Positions 31,798 through 40,207 of a stretch of 46,111 nt of DNA are shown here, piece after piece. A program made the position numbers and the translations under genes. The stretch is from Lachnospiraceae bacterium (lineage in GTDB: Bacteria > Bacillota_A > Clostridia > Lachnospirales > Lachnospiraceae), in assembly GCA_017482005.1 (NCBI GenBank), contig JAFUOI010000004.1:1-46111 (forward strand), in the 5' to 3' direction. The notes beneath the pieces are model-generated. The model searched no databases. It saw only the letters and a list, made by a program, of their open reading frames with translations, and was not told the origin of the DNA. The first letter of the stretch is position 1. Each line of letters begins with the position of its first letter.

Positions 31798-32769
31798 CTA
31801 CCACTCAACCACGCACGCACCCCAGGTCAGGCCTCCGCCGAATCCTGCAAGTACAATCTTATCGCCTTTTTGAAGCATTCCCTTGCGGTTTACTTCATCA
31901 AGAAGCACCGGAACACTGGCTGCGGACATATTTCCGCAGTGGTCAAGACTGATCGGGAATTTATCCATACTTACTTTCAGTCGTTTGGAAACGGACTGCA
32001 GAATACGGATGTTTGCCTGATGCAATACAAAATATTTGATATCTTCGCAGGTAAGTCCCGCCTCGTCAAGCACCTGCTCAATGCTCGCCGGAACCGTCGT
32101 TACGGCAAATTTGTATACTTCCTGTCCGTCCATGTGGATGTAATGCGGTCCGATGTCTGTCTTGACATACGGATTGTTGTTGGAACGGTTGATGCCCGCA
32201 AGAACCATTCCTTTGGCACCGTCACTGCCCAGTGTGATGGATGCAAGCCCCTGACTTTCGTCCTGCGCAGCACATACAACTGCAGCTCCTGCTCCGTCAC
32301 CGAAAAGCACACAGGTGCTTCTGTCATTCCAATCCATAATCTTGGAAAGTGTCTCTGCACCGATAATCAGTGCGTTCTGATACACTCCCTGTTTGATATA
32401 CATATCCGCCATCTGAAGGGCGAACAAAAATCCGGAACATGCAGCATTGATGTCAAATGCAACGGCCTTATCTGCTCCGATTGCTGCCTGTACTTCACAG
32501 GCTGTGGATGGTGTCATATGGTCTGCACTTACGGTTGCTACAATAATTAAATCAATATCCTGCGCATCTACACCTGCATCTTCTAGTGCCAGCTTTGCTG
32601 CCTCAGCTGACATGGATGCAGTTGTTTCCTCTGTCGCCAGTCTTCTTTCTCTGATTCCTGTTCTGGATGAAATCCACTCATCGGACGTGTCCATGATCTT
32701 GGACAGATCATCGTTGGTCACGACGTTTTTAGGCAGGAAATGTCCGGTTCCTGCAATTCTGGTTTTCAT
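31798..32769 (-). CDS. fabH: 3-oxoacyl-ACP synthase III
   Basis: It condenses acetyl-CoA (or another short acyl-CoA) with malonyl-ACP to start fatty-acid synthesis. The catalytic triad can be read as C111 (NAACSGF), H250 (VLHQANIRI) and N280 (CGNMSA). The length (323 aa) is typical. It is the last gene of the locus, 30 bp after fabZ, with ribosome binding site GGAGG. In many related genomes fabH leads the cluster together with a MarR gene, so the order here is different. Confidence 0.95.
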   Translation of the reverse strand: MKTRIAGTGHFLPKNVVTNDDLSKIMDTSDEWISSRTGIRERRLATEETTASMSAEAAKLALEDAGVDAQDIDLIIVATVSADHMTPSTACEVQAAIGADKAVAFDINAACSGFLFALQMADMYIKQGVYQNALIIGAETLSKIMDWNDRSTCVLFGDGAGAAVVCAAQDESQGLASITLGSDGAKGMVLAGINRSNNNPYVKTDIGPHYIHMDGQEVYKFAVTTVPASIEQVLDEAGLTCEDIKYFVLHQANIRILQSVSKRLKVSMDKFPISLDHCGNMSAASVPVLLDEVNRKGMLQKGDKIVLAGFGGGLTWGACVVEW

Positions 32770-32799
32770 ATGTGAAATCCTCCATTTATTTTTATGTCT

Positions 32800-33237
32800 T
32801 TACTGTCCGCTTCCGATAGCAAATGTAAGTTCTGCCTGCGCCACAACTTTGCCGTCTACGGTCGCTTTTGCTGATCCGACGCCAATCGGACCTTTTACCT
32901 TAATGATTTCTGTCTCAAGCATCAGAACGTCACCCGGTACTACTTTTCCTTTAAATTTTGCTTCTTTAATCGCTGCAAAATAAGCGGTTTTGCCTTTCCA
33001 CTCCGGCTGACTTAAGATTGCAACCGCACCAACCTGTGCAAGCGCTTCAATAATCAGTACGCCCGGCATAACCGGCTCCTGCGGAAAATGTCCGGCAAAA
33101 AACGGCTCATTGTAGCTGACACATTTTTTACCTACCGCTCTTTTTCCTTCTTCCATTTCCTCAATCGTGTCGATGAGCAAAAATGGCTGTCTATGTGGAA
33201 TAATTTCCATAATTTCTTTTGTTTTCATCACTGACAT
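32800..33237 (-). CDS. fabZ: 3-hydroxyacyl-ACP dehydratase
   Basis: It dehydrates beta-hydroxyacyl-ACP. The hot-dog fold motif is [19 protein letters not shown] with H50 and E64 as the catalytic pair. The protein is 145 residues long and starts after AGAGGT. In many Clostridia this gene sits between accB and accC; here no acc gene flanks it. It is 43 bp after fabF. Confidence 0.95.
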   Translation of the reverse strand: MSVMKTKEIMEIIPHRQPFLLIDTIEEMEEGKRAVGKKCVSYNEPFFAGHFPQEPVMPGVLIIEALAQVGAVAILSQPEWKGKTAYFAAIKEAKFKGKVVPGDVLMLETEIIKVKGPIGVGSAKATVDGKVVAQAELTFAIGSGQ

Positions 33238-33280
33238 AATTTTTTACCTCTTTCCGATACCGGATTACTTTTATCTATAA

Positions 33281-34516
33281 TTATTCAGAAAATTTTTTTA
33301 CAAGGATACTTGCATTGTGTCCGCCGAATCCAAGGGAATTAGACAATGCATACTCAATATCCATGTTTACCGGTTCCATACAATAGTCAAGGTCGCATTC
33401 CTCATCCGGATTTTTGAGCCCTACCGTTGCGTGAAGGTAACCTTCCTGAAGTTCTTTCACACAAGTCACAAACTCAAGCGCGCCCGCTGCTCCGAGAAGA
33501 TGTCCTACCATAGATTTGGTAGAATTAATTTTCATCTCTTTTGCATGATCTCCGAATGCAAGCTTGATCGCTCTTGTCTCGAAAAGGTCATTGTGATGTG
33601 TACTTGTTCCATGCGCATTGATGTAATATACATCATCTGTGCGGATACCCGCATCTTTTACGGCATTTGTCATAGCTCTGGCTGCTCCCGAACCGTCTTC
33701 CGCCGGAGAGGTAATGTGGTAGGCGTCCGAACTGCAACCATAGCCGACAACTTCTGCATAAATCTTTGCACCGCGCGCCTTTGCATGTTCATACTCTTCC
33801 AGAACAACAACGGCTGCTCCTTCACCCATGACAAATCCGCTTCTGTCTTTGTCGAACGGAATAGAGCATTTTTCCGGGTCTTCGCATGTGCTGAGCGCTG
33901 TAAGGCCTGTAAATCCTGCCACACTGATTGGGCAGATTCCGCCTTCCGTACCGCCTGCAAACATAACGTCCGCATCGCCGTACTGGATGGTTCTGTACGC
34001 TTCACCGATGCTGTTTGTTCCTGTTGCACAGGCTGTTACGATATCGATGCTCTTTCCTTTTAATCCAAGCTGGATGGAAACGTTTCCTGCTGCCATATTA
34101 CCGATAAACATCGGAACCATGAGCGGGTTACATTTGGATGGACCGCGCTCTGTAAGCTTTGTGTGCTCTCTTTCCACTGTCTGAAGGGAACCGACACCGG
34201 AACCTACGGAAACTCCCACCATATACGGATCTTCTTTTTCCATATCAAGTCCTGAATCTTCCATTGCTTCTTTGGCTGCTGCCACTGCATACTGGCTGAA
34301 TAATTCCATTCTCTTTGCTGCCTTAAAATCCATACGGTCTTTTGCCACAAAATCTTTTACTTCTGCAGCAAGTTTTGCTTTATACTCTGTTGTGTCAAAA
34401 TAGGTAATCGGACCAAAACCTAACTTCTGCTCCTTTACACCTGCCCAAAATTCTTCTACGGAATTACCGATTGGTGTGATTGCACCCATTCCTGTTACTA
34501 CTACTCGTCTGCTCAT
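33281..34516 (-). CDS. fabF: 3-oxoacyl-ACP synthase II
   Basis: The elongating condensing enzyme, 411 residues. The nucleophile is C163 in VTACATGTNS; the two active-site histidines are in NAHGTSTHHND and MVGHLLGAAGA. AGAGGT precedes the ATG. It follows fabG by 21 bp in the same operon. Confidence 0.96.
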   Translation of the reverse strand: MSRRVVVTGMGAITPIGNSVEEFWAGVKEQKLGFGPITYFDTTEYKAKLAAEVKDFVAKDRMDFKAAKRMELFSQYAVAAAKEAMEDSGLDMEKEDPYMVGVSVGSGVGSLQTVEREHTKLTERGPSKCNPLMVPMFIGNMAAGNVSIQLGLKGKSIDIVTACATGTNSIGEAYRTIQYGDADVMFAGGTEGGICPISVAGFTGLTALSTCEDPEKCSIPFDKDRSGFVMGEGAAVVVLEEYEHAKARGAKIYAEVVGYGCSSDAYHITSPAEDGSGAARAMTNAVKDAGIRTDDVYYINAHGTSTHHNDLFETRAIKLAFGDHAKEMKINSTKSMVGHLLGAAGALEFVTCVKELQEGYLHATVGLKNPDEECDLDYCMEPVNMDIEYALSNSLGFGGHNASILVKKFSE

Positions 34517-34537
34517 CTTTTTACCTCTTTTCCCTTT

Positions 34538-35272
34538 TTACATTCCACCGTCTACACCAATTACCTGTCCGGTAATATAAGACGCTTTATCACTGGCAAG
34601 GAAGGCAACTGTCTCTGCAATTTCCTCCGGTTTTCCTGCTCTCTTCATCGGAATCTGTGCAAGGACTGCTTCTTTTGCCATATCGCTCATTGCCTGTGTC
34701 ATGTCGGTATCGATATAACCCGGAGCAACCGCATTTACTGTCACATTACGTGTTGCTAACTCTTTTGCCATGCTCTTGGTCATTCCGATGACGCCGGCTT
34801 TGGAAGCTGCATAATTAACCTGGCCTGCATTTCCGTATACACCTGTCACGGAAGATAAGTTGATGATTCTTCCGTATTTCTGTTTGAGGAACGGGCGATA
34901 CATATGTTTCATTGTATTGAAGGTTCCTTTCAGATTTACATCCACTACCTGATCGAAATCATCCTCTGTCATTTTGATTACTAAATTGTCTCTTGTGATT
35001 CCTGCATTGTTTACAAGAATGTCAATGTGACCGTATGCAGCCAATGCGTCCGTAATCATTTTGCCGCAGGCTTCGAAGTCGGAAACCTGACACTGAACTG
35101 CCTCTGCGTTTCTTCCCATCTCTTTGATGGCAGCCACTACCTCGTCCGCTTTTTCTTTGGATCCGTTATAATTCACGATGACGTCTGCACCGTAAGAAGC
35201 AAGTGTCAGAGCGATCTGTCGACCGATTCCTCTGCTGGCTCCTGTTACTAAAGCAACTTTTCCTGTTAACAT
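34538..35272 (-). CDS. fabG: 3-oxoacyl-ACP reductase
   Basis: An NADPH-dependent short-chain dehydrogenase, 244 residues. The cofactor motif GASRGIG begins at residue 11, NNAG is at 88-91, and the catalytic residues are S140/S141 (INLSSVTG), Y154 and K158 (YAASK). It overlaps the end of fabD by 7 bp, and its AAGGAG ribosome binding site lies inside fabD, so translation is coupled. Confidence 0.95.
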   Translation of the reverse strand: MLTGKVALVTGASRGIGRQIALTLASYGADVIVNYNGSKEKADEVVAAIKEMGRNAEAVQCQVSDFEACGKMITDALAAYGHIDILVNNAGITRDNLVIKMTEDDFDQVVDVNLKGTFNTMKHMYRPFLKQKYGRIINLSSVTGVYGNAGQVNYAASKAGVIGMTKSMAKELATRNVTVNAVAPGYIDTDMTQAMSDMAKEAVLAQIPMKRAGKPEEIAETVAFLASDKASYITGQVIGVDGGM

Positions 35273-36204
35273 ACTCCTGCTCCTTCCACGACTGCTGCGA
35301 TGTCATCCCATTTTTCCACACTAAATACTTTGCACTCACAGCCAAGTTCTTTTGTTATTTTTTTCATAAATCCGGAAAGGGTTTTTCCCGGACCGATTTC
35401 AATAAAAGTATCTACTCCGTCAGCTATCATTTTTTCCACTGTCTGCTGCCATTTTACGGAAGCGGATACCTGTTTTGCCAACAGATCTTTTACTTCCTCT
35501 GTGCCTGCAACATAATCTGCTGTCACATTGGCAAGATATGGAATCTGCATTTCTTTTACTTCCACGTTTTCAAGCTCTTTGGCAAGCTTTTCACCTGCTC
35601 CCTGAAGCATAGCAGAATGGAACGGTCCGCTGACATTTAATTTCACGCATCTCTTTGCGCCGGCTTCTTTGAGTTTTTCCATCGCTGCTTCTACCGCTGC
35701 TTCTTCCCCGGTAATTACAATCTGTCCCGGACAGTTGTAGTTTGCAATGGATACAATTCCTTCTGTCTGCTCACAGATCTCTTCAATCTTATCCGTTGCA
35801 AGGGCAAGTACCGCTGCCATAGCACCGCCGCTCGGAACTGCTTCCTGCATATAAAGTCCTCTTTTGCGGACAAGACGGAAAATATCTTCATCGCTCATAA
35901 CACCTGCTGCCGCAAGTGCGCCGTACTCTCCCAAGGAAAGTCCTGCTGTCACATCTGCCTTTACGCCTCTTGACTCCAGTTCGCGAAGCATGGCAACTTC
36001 TGTTGCAAGCATGGCAATCTGTGTATATTCTGTAATGTTAATCTGTTCATTTTCTTCAAAACAAAGAGCCTCTACGTCCAAATCGGCTGCTTTGGATGCC
36101 TTTGCATAAATCTCTTTGCAAAGGGCACTGTTTTCATAAAAATCTTTTCCCATTCCTACATACTGGGAACCCTGTCCCGGAAATATAAATGCTGTTTTTC
36201 CCAT
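35266..36204 (-). CDS. fabD: Malonyl-CoA:ACP transacylase
   Basis: It moves malonyl groups from CoA to ACP. The N-terminal FPGQGSQ and the nucleophile S90 in AGLSLGEY are present; the residue before Ser is Leu rather than the His of the common GHSLG, a variant often seen in Firmicutes. H196 is in GPFHSAM. The length is 312 residues. A terminator and a FabT-type palindrome lie between it and fabK, so fabD probably starts its own transcript as well. Confidence 0.95.
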   Translation of the reverse strand: MGKTAFIFPGQGSQYVGMGKDFYENSALCKEIYAKASKAADLDVEALCFEENEQINITEYTQIAMLATEVAMLRELESRGVKADVTAGLSLGEYGALAAAGVMSDEDIFRLVRKRGLYMQEAVPSGGAMAAVLALATDKIEEICEQTEGIVSIANYNCPGQIVITGEEAAVEAAMEKLKEAGAKRCVKLNVSGPFHSAMLQGAGEKLAKELENVEVKEMQIPYLANVTADYVAGTEEVKDLLAKQVSASVKWQQTVEKMIADGVDTFIEIGPGKTLSGFMKKITKELGCECKVFSVEKWDDIAAVVEGAGVC

Positions 36205-36234
36205 ATCTTTTTTCCTTCTTTCCCGTTATAATAC

Positions 36235-36247
36235 TTTGAACTTCAAA
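36235..36247. promoter_or_regulatory. FabT-type operator before fabD
   Basis: A perfect 13-bp palindrome TTTGAACTTCAAA lies 31 bp upstream of the fabD start and next to a minus-strand -10-like TATTAT/TATAAC (about 36226-36233). It matches the TTTGA-N3-TCAAA form known for FabT sites. Confidence 0.75.
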
Positions 36248-36258
36248 CTATTTCATCC

Positions 36259-36296
36259 TGAAAAAAGGAAGCCGGAAAGTTTTCCGACTTCCTTCG
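36259..36296 (-). terminator. Terminator between fabK and fabD
   Basis: A 12-bp stem with one wobble/mismatch (GGAAGTCGGAAA paired with TTTCCGGCTTCC as read on the minus strand, around 36268-36294) is followed by TTTTTTCAGG. It lies about 22 bp after the fabK stop. Confidence 0.82.
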
Positions 36297-36316
36297 GTTT
36301 ATGTAGGGACTGTCAA

Positions 36317-37243
36317 TTAATTTGACTTTAAAAGCCTTTCGGCTTCTGCCATAATCTCTTCCATAATTTCTTTACAGGACTGCTGCCCTTTTACAAGACC
36401 CGCACATTGGCCTGCCATGATGGTTCCGTCTACAACATCACCGTCAACAACTGCCTTGCGCAGTGATCCGAGAGTCAAAAGCTCCAACTCTTCCAGCGAG
36501 GCGCCTTCTCTTTCCAATCGGATATATTCTTTTGTCATCTTGTTACGGATACATCGAACCGGATGGCCTGTGCTCATACCTGTTACTTCTGAATCGATAT
36601 CCTTTGCTTTGATCACTTTCTGTTTGTAGTTCTCGTGAACCATAGCTTCTGTTGCGGTAATAAAGCGCGTACCAATCTGTACGCCCTCGCTTCCAAGCAT
36701 CATGGCTGCTGCAAATCCTCTGCCATCCGCAATACCTCCCGCCGCAATGACCGGAATATCTACTGCATCAACAACCTGAGGAACCAATGTCATGGTTGTG
36801 GAAGATCCGATATGGCCTCCCGCTTCCATGCCTTCTGCTACGACAGCATCCGCACCGGCTCTTTCCATAAGACGGGCAAGTCCTACACTTGCAACAACAG
36901 GAATAACGATAACTCCTGCTTCTTTCCACATCTGCATGTATTTCGCCGGGTTACCTGCACCGGTCGTGACGACTTTGATGCCTTCCTCGACGACTATCTT
37001 TGCCACTTCATCCGCATTGGGATTCATAAGCATGACATTGACACCAAAAGGTTTGTCTGTCAGCTCCTTTCCTTTACGGATCTGCTGGCGGACTACTTCC
37101 GCCGGAGCACTTGCTGCTCCGATCAGGCCCATTCCGCCGGCCTCAGAAACCGCTGCTGCCAGGTGATAATCGGCAATCCATGCCATACCGCCCTGGATGA
37201 TCGGATATTTGATTCCGAGAAGCTTTGTAAGTTTCGTATTCAG
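36317..37243 (-). CDS. fabK: Enoyl-ACP reductase II (FabK), probable CTG start
   Basis: A flavin-dependent enoyl-ACP reductase of the nitronate-monooxygenase fold. MLMNPNADEV, EGMEAGGHIGSSTTMTLVPQ and GGIADGRGFAAAMMLGSEGV are typical FMN-barrel segments. The first ATG in frame (37186) would cut off the strand KYPIIQGGMAWIADYH that belongs to the family core. The frame continues upstream to LNTKLTKLLGIKYPIIQGGM; above it the only start-like codon is CTG at 37241-37243, with AGAGG 7 bp upstream, one base after the acpP stop. A stop codon (TAG) lies four codons further up. The CTG start gives 308 residues, the usual length. Confidence 0.88.
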   Translation of the reverse strand: MNTKLTKLLGIKYPIIQGGMAWIADYHLAAAVSEAGGMGLIGAASAPAEVVRQQIRKGKELTDKPFGVNVMLMNPNADEVAKIVVEEGIKVVTTGAGNPAKYMQMWKEAGVIVIPVVASVGLARLMERAGADAVVAEGMEAGGHIGSSTTMTLVPQVVDAVDIPVIAAGGIADGRGFAAAMMLGSEGVQIGTRFITATEAMVHENYKQKVIKAKDIDSEVTGMSTGHPVRCIRNKMTKEYIRLEREGASLEELELLTLGSLRKAVVDGDVVDGTIMAGQCAGLVKGQQSCKEIMEEIMAEAERLLKSN

Positions 37244-37244
37244 C

Positions 37245-37478
37245 TTAAGCCTCTACGCCTTTAGCTTTCATGTATTCTACAACAGCTCCTACTGTTGTGA
37301 TTTTCTCTAAATCTTCAGAAGGAATTTCGATTCCGTATTCCTCTTCAAAAGCCATAACCAGTTCAAATAAATCTAAAGAATCAGCGCCGAGATCATCTTT
37401 GAAAGAAGATTCTTCTGTGATTTCTACTCCTTCTAAATTTAACTGCTCTTTGATAATGTCAATTACTCTTTCTAACAT
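37245..37478 (-). CDS. acpP: Acyl carrier protein
   Basis: A 77-residue acidic carrier. The phosphopantetheine attachment motif is GADSLD with S34. The rest ([20 protein letters not shown]) is standard. AAAGGAG precedes the ATG. It is the first gene of the fab locus, and its promoter overlaps a FabT-type palindrome. Confidence 0.97.
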   Translation of the reverse strand: MLERVIDIIKEQLNLEGVEITEESSFKDDLGADSLDLFELVMAFEEEYGIEIPSEDLEKITTVGAVVEYMKAKGVEA

Positions 37479-37509
37479 TTCTCATTCTCCTTTAATATTC
37501 GTTAAATAG

Positions 37510-37522
37510 TTTGATAATCAAA
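37510..37522. promoter_or_regulatory. FabT-type operator at the acpP promoter
   Basis: A perfect 13-bp palindrome TTTGATAATCAAA (37510-37522) touches the -10 box TATACT (37522-37527) on its downstream side. A bound repressor would block initiation of acpP-fabK. Confidence 0.85.
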
Positions 37523-37550
37523 GTATATTTGCTTCGCCTCTGTTTGTCAA
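37522..37550 (-). promoter_or_regulatory. Main promoter of the fab locus
   Basis: On the minus strand TTGACA (37545-37550) and TATACT (37522-37527) have 17-bp spacing, a near-perfect sigma-A promoter. Confidence 0.88.
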
Positions 37551-37611
37551 CGCTTTTTTATCGGAAAGCGTGATAAAAAGGGGACTTGTCAAAAATACCA
37601 CGATTGTCTAG

Positions 37612-37640
37612 ATTATAATATGCTTGTTCTGACTTGTAAA
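37612..37640 (-). promoter_or_regulatory. Possible upstream promoter of the fab locus
   Basis: On the minus strand TTTACA (37635-37640) and TATAAT (37612-37617) have 17-bp spacing, just after the rsmI stop. An AT-rich hairpin TTTTTATC/GATAAAAA (37555-37562 with 37572-37579) lies between it and the main promoter. Confidence 0.5.
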
Positions 37641-37649
37641 TAGAAAGCA

Positions 37650-38495
37650 TTATTTTTTTATATTTAAAAGATATTGATATATATCTCTTTTTGTCATTCC
37701 GCGATCTTTTGCAACTTTTTTCATGGCTTCTTTCCGGTCAATCCCTTGTTTTTCATACATTTCCACATGTTGCTCAATCGGCAGCTCTTCAAACGTCTTT
37801 TGTTTTTCTGCCTCTATTTCTTCTTTCGGTTTTCCTTCCAGAACAAGAACGTACTCTCCGCGGGGTTCATTTTCTTCATAATAAGCCTGCACATCCGTAA
37901 GTGTGGTCGGAAATACGGTCTCGAATTTCTTCGTCAATTCGCGGCATAGGGTAATTCTGCGATTGCCCAGGGTTTCATAAAGAACCGCCAGTGTTTTTTT
38001 GAGATGATGCGGTGCTTCATATAGGAGTATGGTTCTCTTTTCATTTTTCAAGTCTTCCAGAATTTCCGCACGTTCTTTTTTGTCTGCAGGAAGAAAACCT
38101 TCAAAACAAAATCTTCTCGTATTTAATCCCGAAAGTGTCAGTGCCGTAATACATGCAACCGGCCCCGGAAGGGATGTAACGGTTATCCCCGCTTCCTGAC
38201 ACATCTTTACAAGAACTTCACCGGGATCCGAGATCGCAGGAGTTCCCGCATCAGTAATGAGAGCCACATCTGCACCTTGTTTCATCTTTTCTATTAATGT
38301 ATACGCTTTTTCTGTCTTATTATACTCATGATAACTGGTCATCGGCGTATGTATTTCAAAATGATTTAAAAGTTTGATGCTGTTTCTCGTGTCTTCCGCA
38401 GCAATCAGATCTACTTGTTTAAGCGTTTCTATTATACGCGGTGACATATCTCCCAGATTTCCGATGGGTGTTGCACAAAGATATAACATTCCCAT
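37650..38495 (-). CDS. rsmI: 16S rRNA (cytidine-1402 2'-O)-methyltransferase
   Basis: A 281-residue tetrapyrrole-methylase-fold enzyme that methylates the ribose of C1402 in 16S rRNA. LYLCATPIGNLGDMSPR, AAEDTRNS, LITDAGTPAISDPG and SLPGPVACITALTLSG are diagnostic. AGGAAA precedes the ATG; a second ATG two codons on is also possible. It lies 30 bp after the tRNA methylase gene. Confidence 0.95.
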   Translation of the reverse strand: MGMLYLCATPIGNLGDMSPRIIETLKQVDLIAAEDTRNSIKLLNHFEIHTPMTSYHEYNKTEKAYTLIEKMKQGADVALITDAGTPAISDPGEVLVKMCQEAGITVTSLPGPVACITALTLSGLNTRRFCFEGFLPADKKERAEILEDLKNEKRTILLYEAPHHLKKTLAVLYETLGNRRITLCRELTKKFETVFPTTLTDVQAYYEENEPRGEYVLVLEGKPKEEIEAEKQKTFEELPIEQHVEMYEKQGIDRKEAMKKVAKDRGMTKRDIYQYLLNIKK

Positions 38496-38525
38496 ACGTT
38501 GTTTCCTTTCTGTCTGCTGCAGGCT

Positions 38526-39302
38526 TTATCCCTCATCGGCCTGCTGCCCGCGTTTGTCATATACGGGCGGTTTGTAAATATCATAAATCTCATCGGTATA
38601 TTCTCCTTTGTCCTTATACACAATGAGAGGTTTTTCCACTGTTACCCGCGGATTTCCGCCTTTTCGTGCTTCAATCAGCACCATGTTCGGCTCTTTATCC
38701 ACATACGGATGCACAAAGCGAATTCTTTTCGGCTCAAGCTTGTGTGCAGTGAGCGTCGTAATAATCTCCGCCAGCCGGAACGGCCGGTGTACCAGATAAA
38801 ATGCACCTCCATGCTTTAGCATATATGAGGTTTCTCTGGCAATCTCTTCAAAATTGCAAAGAACTTCATGTCTGGCAATCGTTTTTGCACCCGACGGGTT
38901 CTGCAGACCATGTCCTCCGATCATATACGGTGGATTGCATGTTATAACGTCAAAAGAAGCAGCGCCCATTAAGCTTCCTGCTTCTTTGATATCACCTGTC
39001 ACAATCGAAATCTTGTCTTCCAGTCCGTTGTACGCAACGCTCCGCCGCGCCATATCCGCACTTTCTTCCTGGATTTCAAGACCTGTCAGATGCGCAGCAC
39101 CTGTTTTGGCTTCCAGCAGAATCGGAATGATTCCGGTACCGGTACCAAGGTCAAGCACTTTTGCACCATCTTTTATCTGTGCAAAACCGGAAAGAAGAAC
39201 CGCATCGATTCCAAAGCAGAATTTCTCCGGATTCTGAATGATTTTGTATCCCTTACGACCCAGATCATCAAGCCTTTCTTTTTCTAAAAGCTTAATCGTC
39301 AT
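38526..39302 (-). CDS. tRNA1(Val) A37 N6-methyltransferase-like (TrmN6/YabB)
   Basis: A 258-residue SAM-dependent methylase. The SAM-binding motif is LDLGTGTGIIPILL and the catalytic motif for N6-adenine methylation is CNPPYM. The start ERLDDLGRKGYKIIQNPEKFCFGIDAVLLSGF is a YabB-type feature (quoted here in part as GYKIIQNPEKFCFGIDAVL). It overlaps the end of ricT by 11 bp. The tRNA target is inferred from the family. Confidence 0.88.
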   Translation of the reverse strand: MTIKLLEKERLDDLGRKGYKIIQNPEKFCFGIDAVLLSGFAQIKDGAKVLDLGTGTGIIPILLEAKTGAAHLTGLEIQEESADMARRSVAYNGLEDKISIVTGDIKEAGSLMGAASFDVITCNPPYMIGGHGLQNPSGAKTIARHEVLCNFEEIARETSYMLKHGGAFYLVHRPFRLAEIITTLTAHKLEPKRIRFVHPYVDKEPNMVLIEARKGGNPRVTVEKPLIVYKDKGEYTDEIYDIYKPPVYDKRGQQADEG

Positions 39303-40206
39303 TGAGTTTGGATTTCCCTTCTTGTTTCTCCAGTTTTTCCAGTTCTTTTAATTCTTTTTCTTCCGTCGCATCAAATTTTTCTTTCTTCCCGTGACGTCTT
39401 TTGAAGCGAAGCTGTTCTACTTTGTATTCATGGATCTCTTTTTCATCGCCTTCTTCCACGATAACTTTGACAAGCTGGCGAAGCACGTTCACACTGTGTA
39501 CTTCTCCTTTCAGACCGTCATCTGTTGTCACATAATCACCGACATTAGGAAGCTTACGGTTTAAGTGTTCATATGTTTCCTGCTCATTTTTGAGGCAACA
39601 CATAAGTCTTCCGCAGACACCTGAAATTTTTGTCGGATTTAAGGAAAGATTCTGTTCTTTTGCCATCTTGATAGAAACCGGCGCAAATTCGTCAAGGAAA
39701 GTATGGCAGCAAAGCGGTCTGCCGCAAATGCCGATTCCCCCGACAATCTTTGTCTCGTCGCGGACTCCAATCTGACGAAGTTCTATCCTTGTCTTAAATA
39801 CGGATGCAAGATCTTTTACAAGCTCACGGAAATCTACTCGCCCGTCCGCCGTAAAATAGAATAGTACTTTGTTATTATCAAAGGTATATTCCGCATCAAT
39901 AAGCTTCATGTCAAGATTGTGTTTCTGTATTTTTTCAAGACATACTTTTAATGCTTCTTTTTCTTTTTCTCTATTTGTCTCTTCCTGTTTATCATCTTTT
40001 GGTGTTGCAATTCGAAGTACCGGCTTAAGAGGCTGCATTACCTCATCATCCGTCACTTCTTTGATTCCTCCGACTACGGTTCCGTACTCGACACCTCTGG
40101 CTGTCTCTACGATTACGTGATCGCCTTTTTTGATTGACAACTTCTGCGGATCAAAATAATAAATTTTTCCTGCTGTCCGGAATCTGACTCCAACAACTTT
40201 TATCAT
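39292..40206 (-). CDS. ricT: PSP1/RicT (YaaT) protein
   Basis: In Bacillus, RicT with RicA and RicF carries [4Fe-4S] clusters, assists RNase Y and affects sporulation and competence. The protein has 304 residues. The cysteine clusters are visible as GICGRPLCCHTF and GVCGRLMCCLKNE. KVVGVRFRTAGKIYYFDP and ETARGVEYGTVVGG mark the PSP1 domain. The C-terminal tail is Lys/Glu-rich. It follows holB at TAACATG, with its ribosome binding site over the holB stop. Confidence 0.94.
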   Translation of the reverse strand: MIKVVGVRFRTAGKIYYFDPQKLSIKKGDHVIVETARGVEYGTVVGGIKEVTDDEVMQPLKPVLRIATPKDDKQEETNREKEKEALKVCLEKIQKHNLDMKLIDAEYTFDNNKVLFYFTADGRVDFRELVKDLASVFKTRIELRQIGVRDETKIVGGIGICGRPLCCHTFLDEFAPVSIKMAKEQNLSLNPTKISGVCGRLMCCLKNEQETYEHLNRKLPNVGDYVTTDDGLKGEVHSVNVLRQLVKVIVEEGDEKEIHEYKVEQLRFKRRHGKKEKFDATEEKELKELEKLEKQEGKSKLNDD

Positions 40207-40207
40207 G

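Noticed and set aside
33317..34063. 248-codon open frame opposite fabF
   Set aside because: It is antisense to a clear housekeeping gene, and its Cys/Phe-rich product looks non-coding.
36317..37186. FabK starting at the first ATG
   Set aside because: It would remove the conserved core strand YPIIQGGM; the coding frame continues upstream to CTG.
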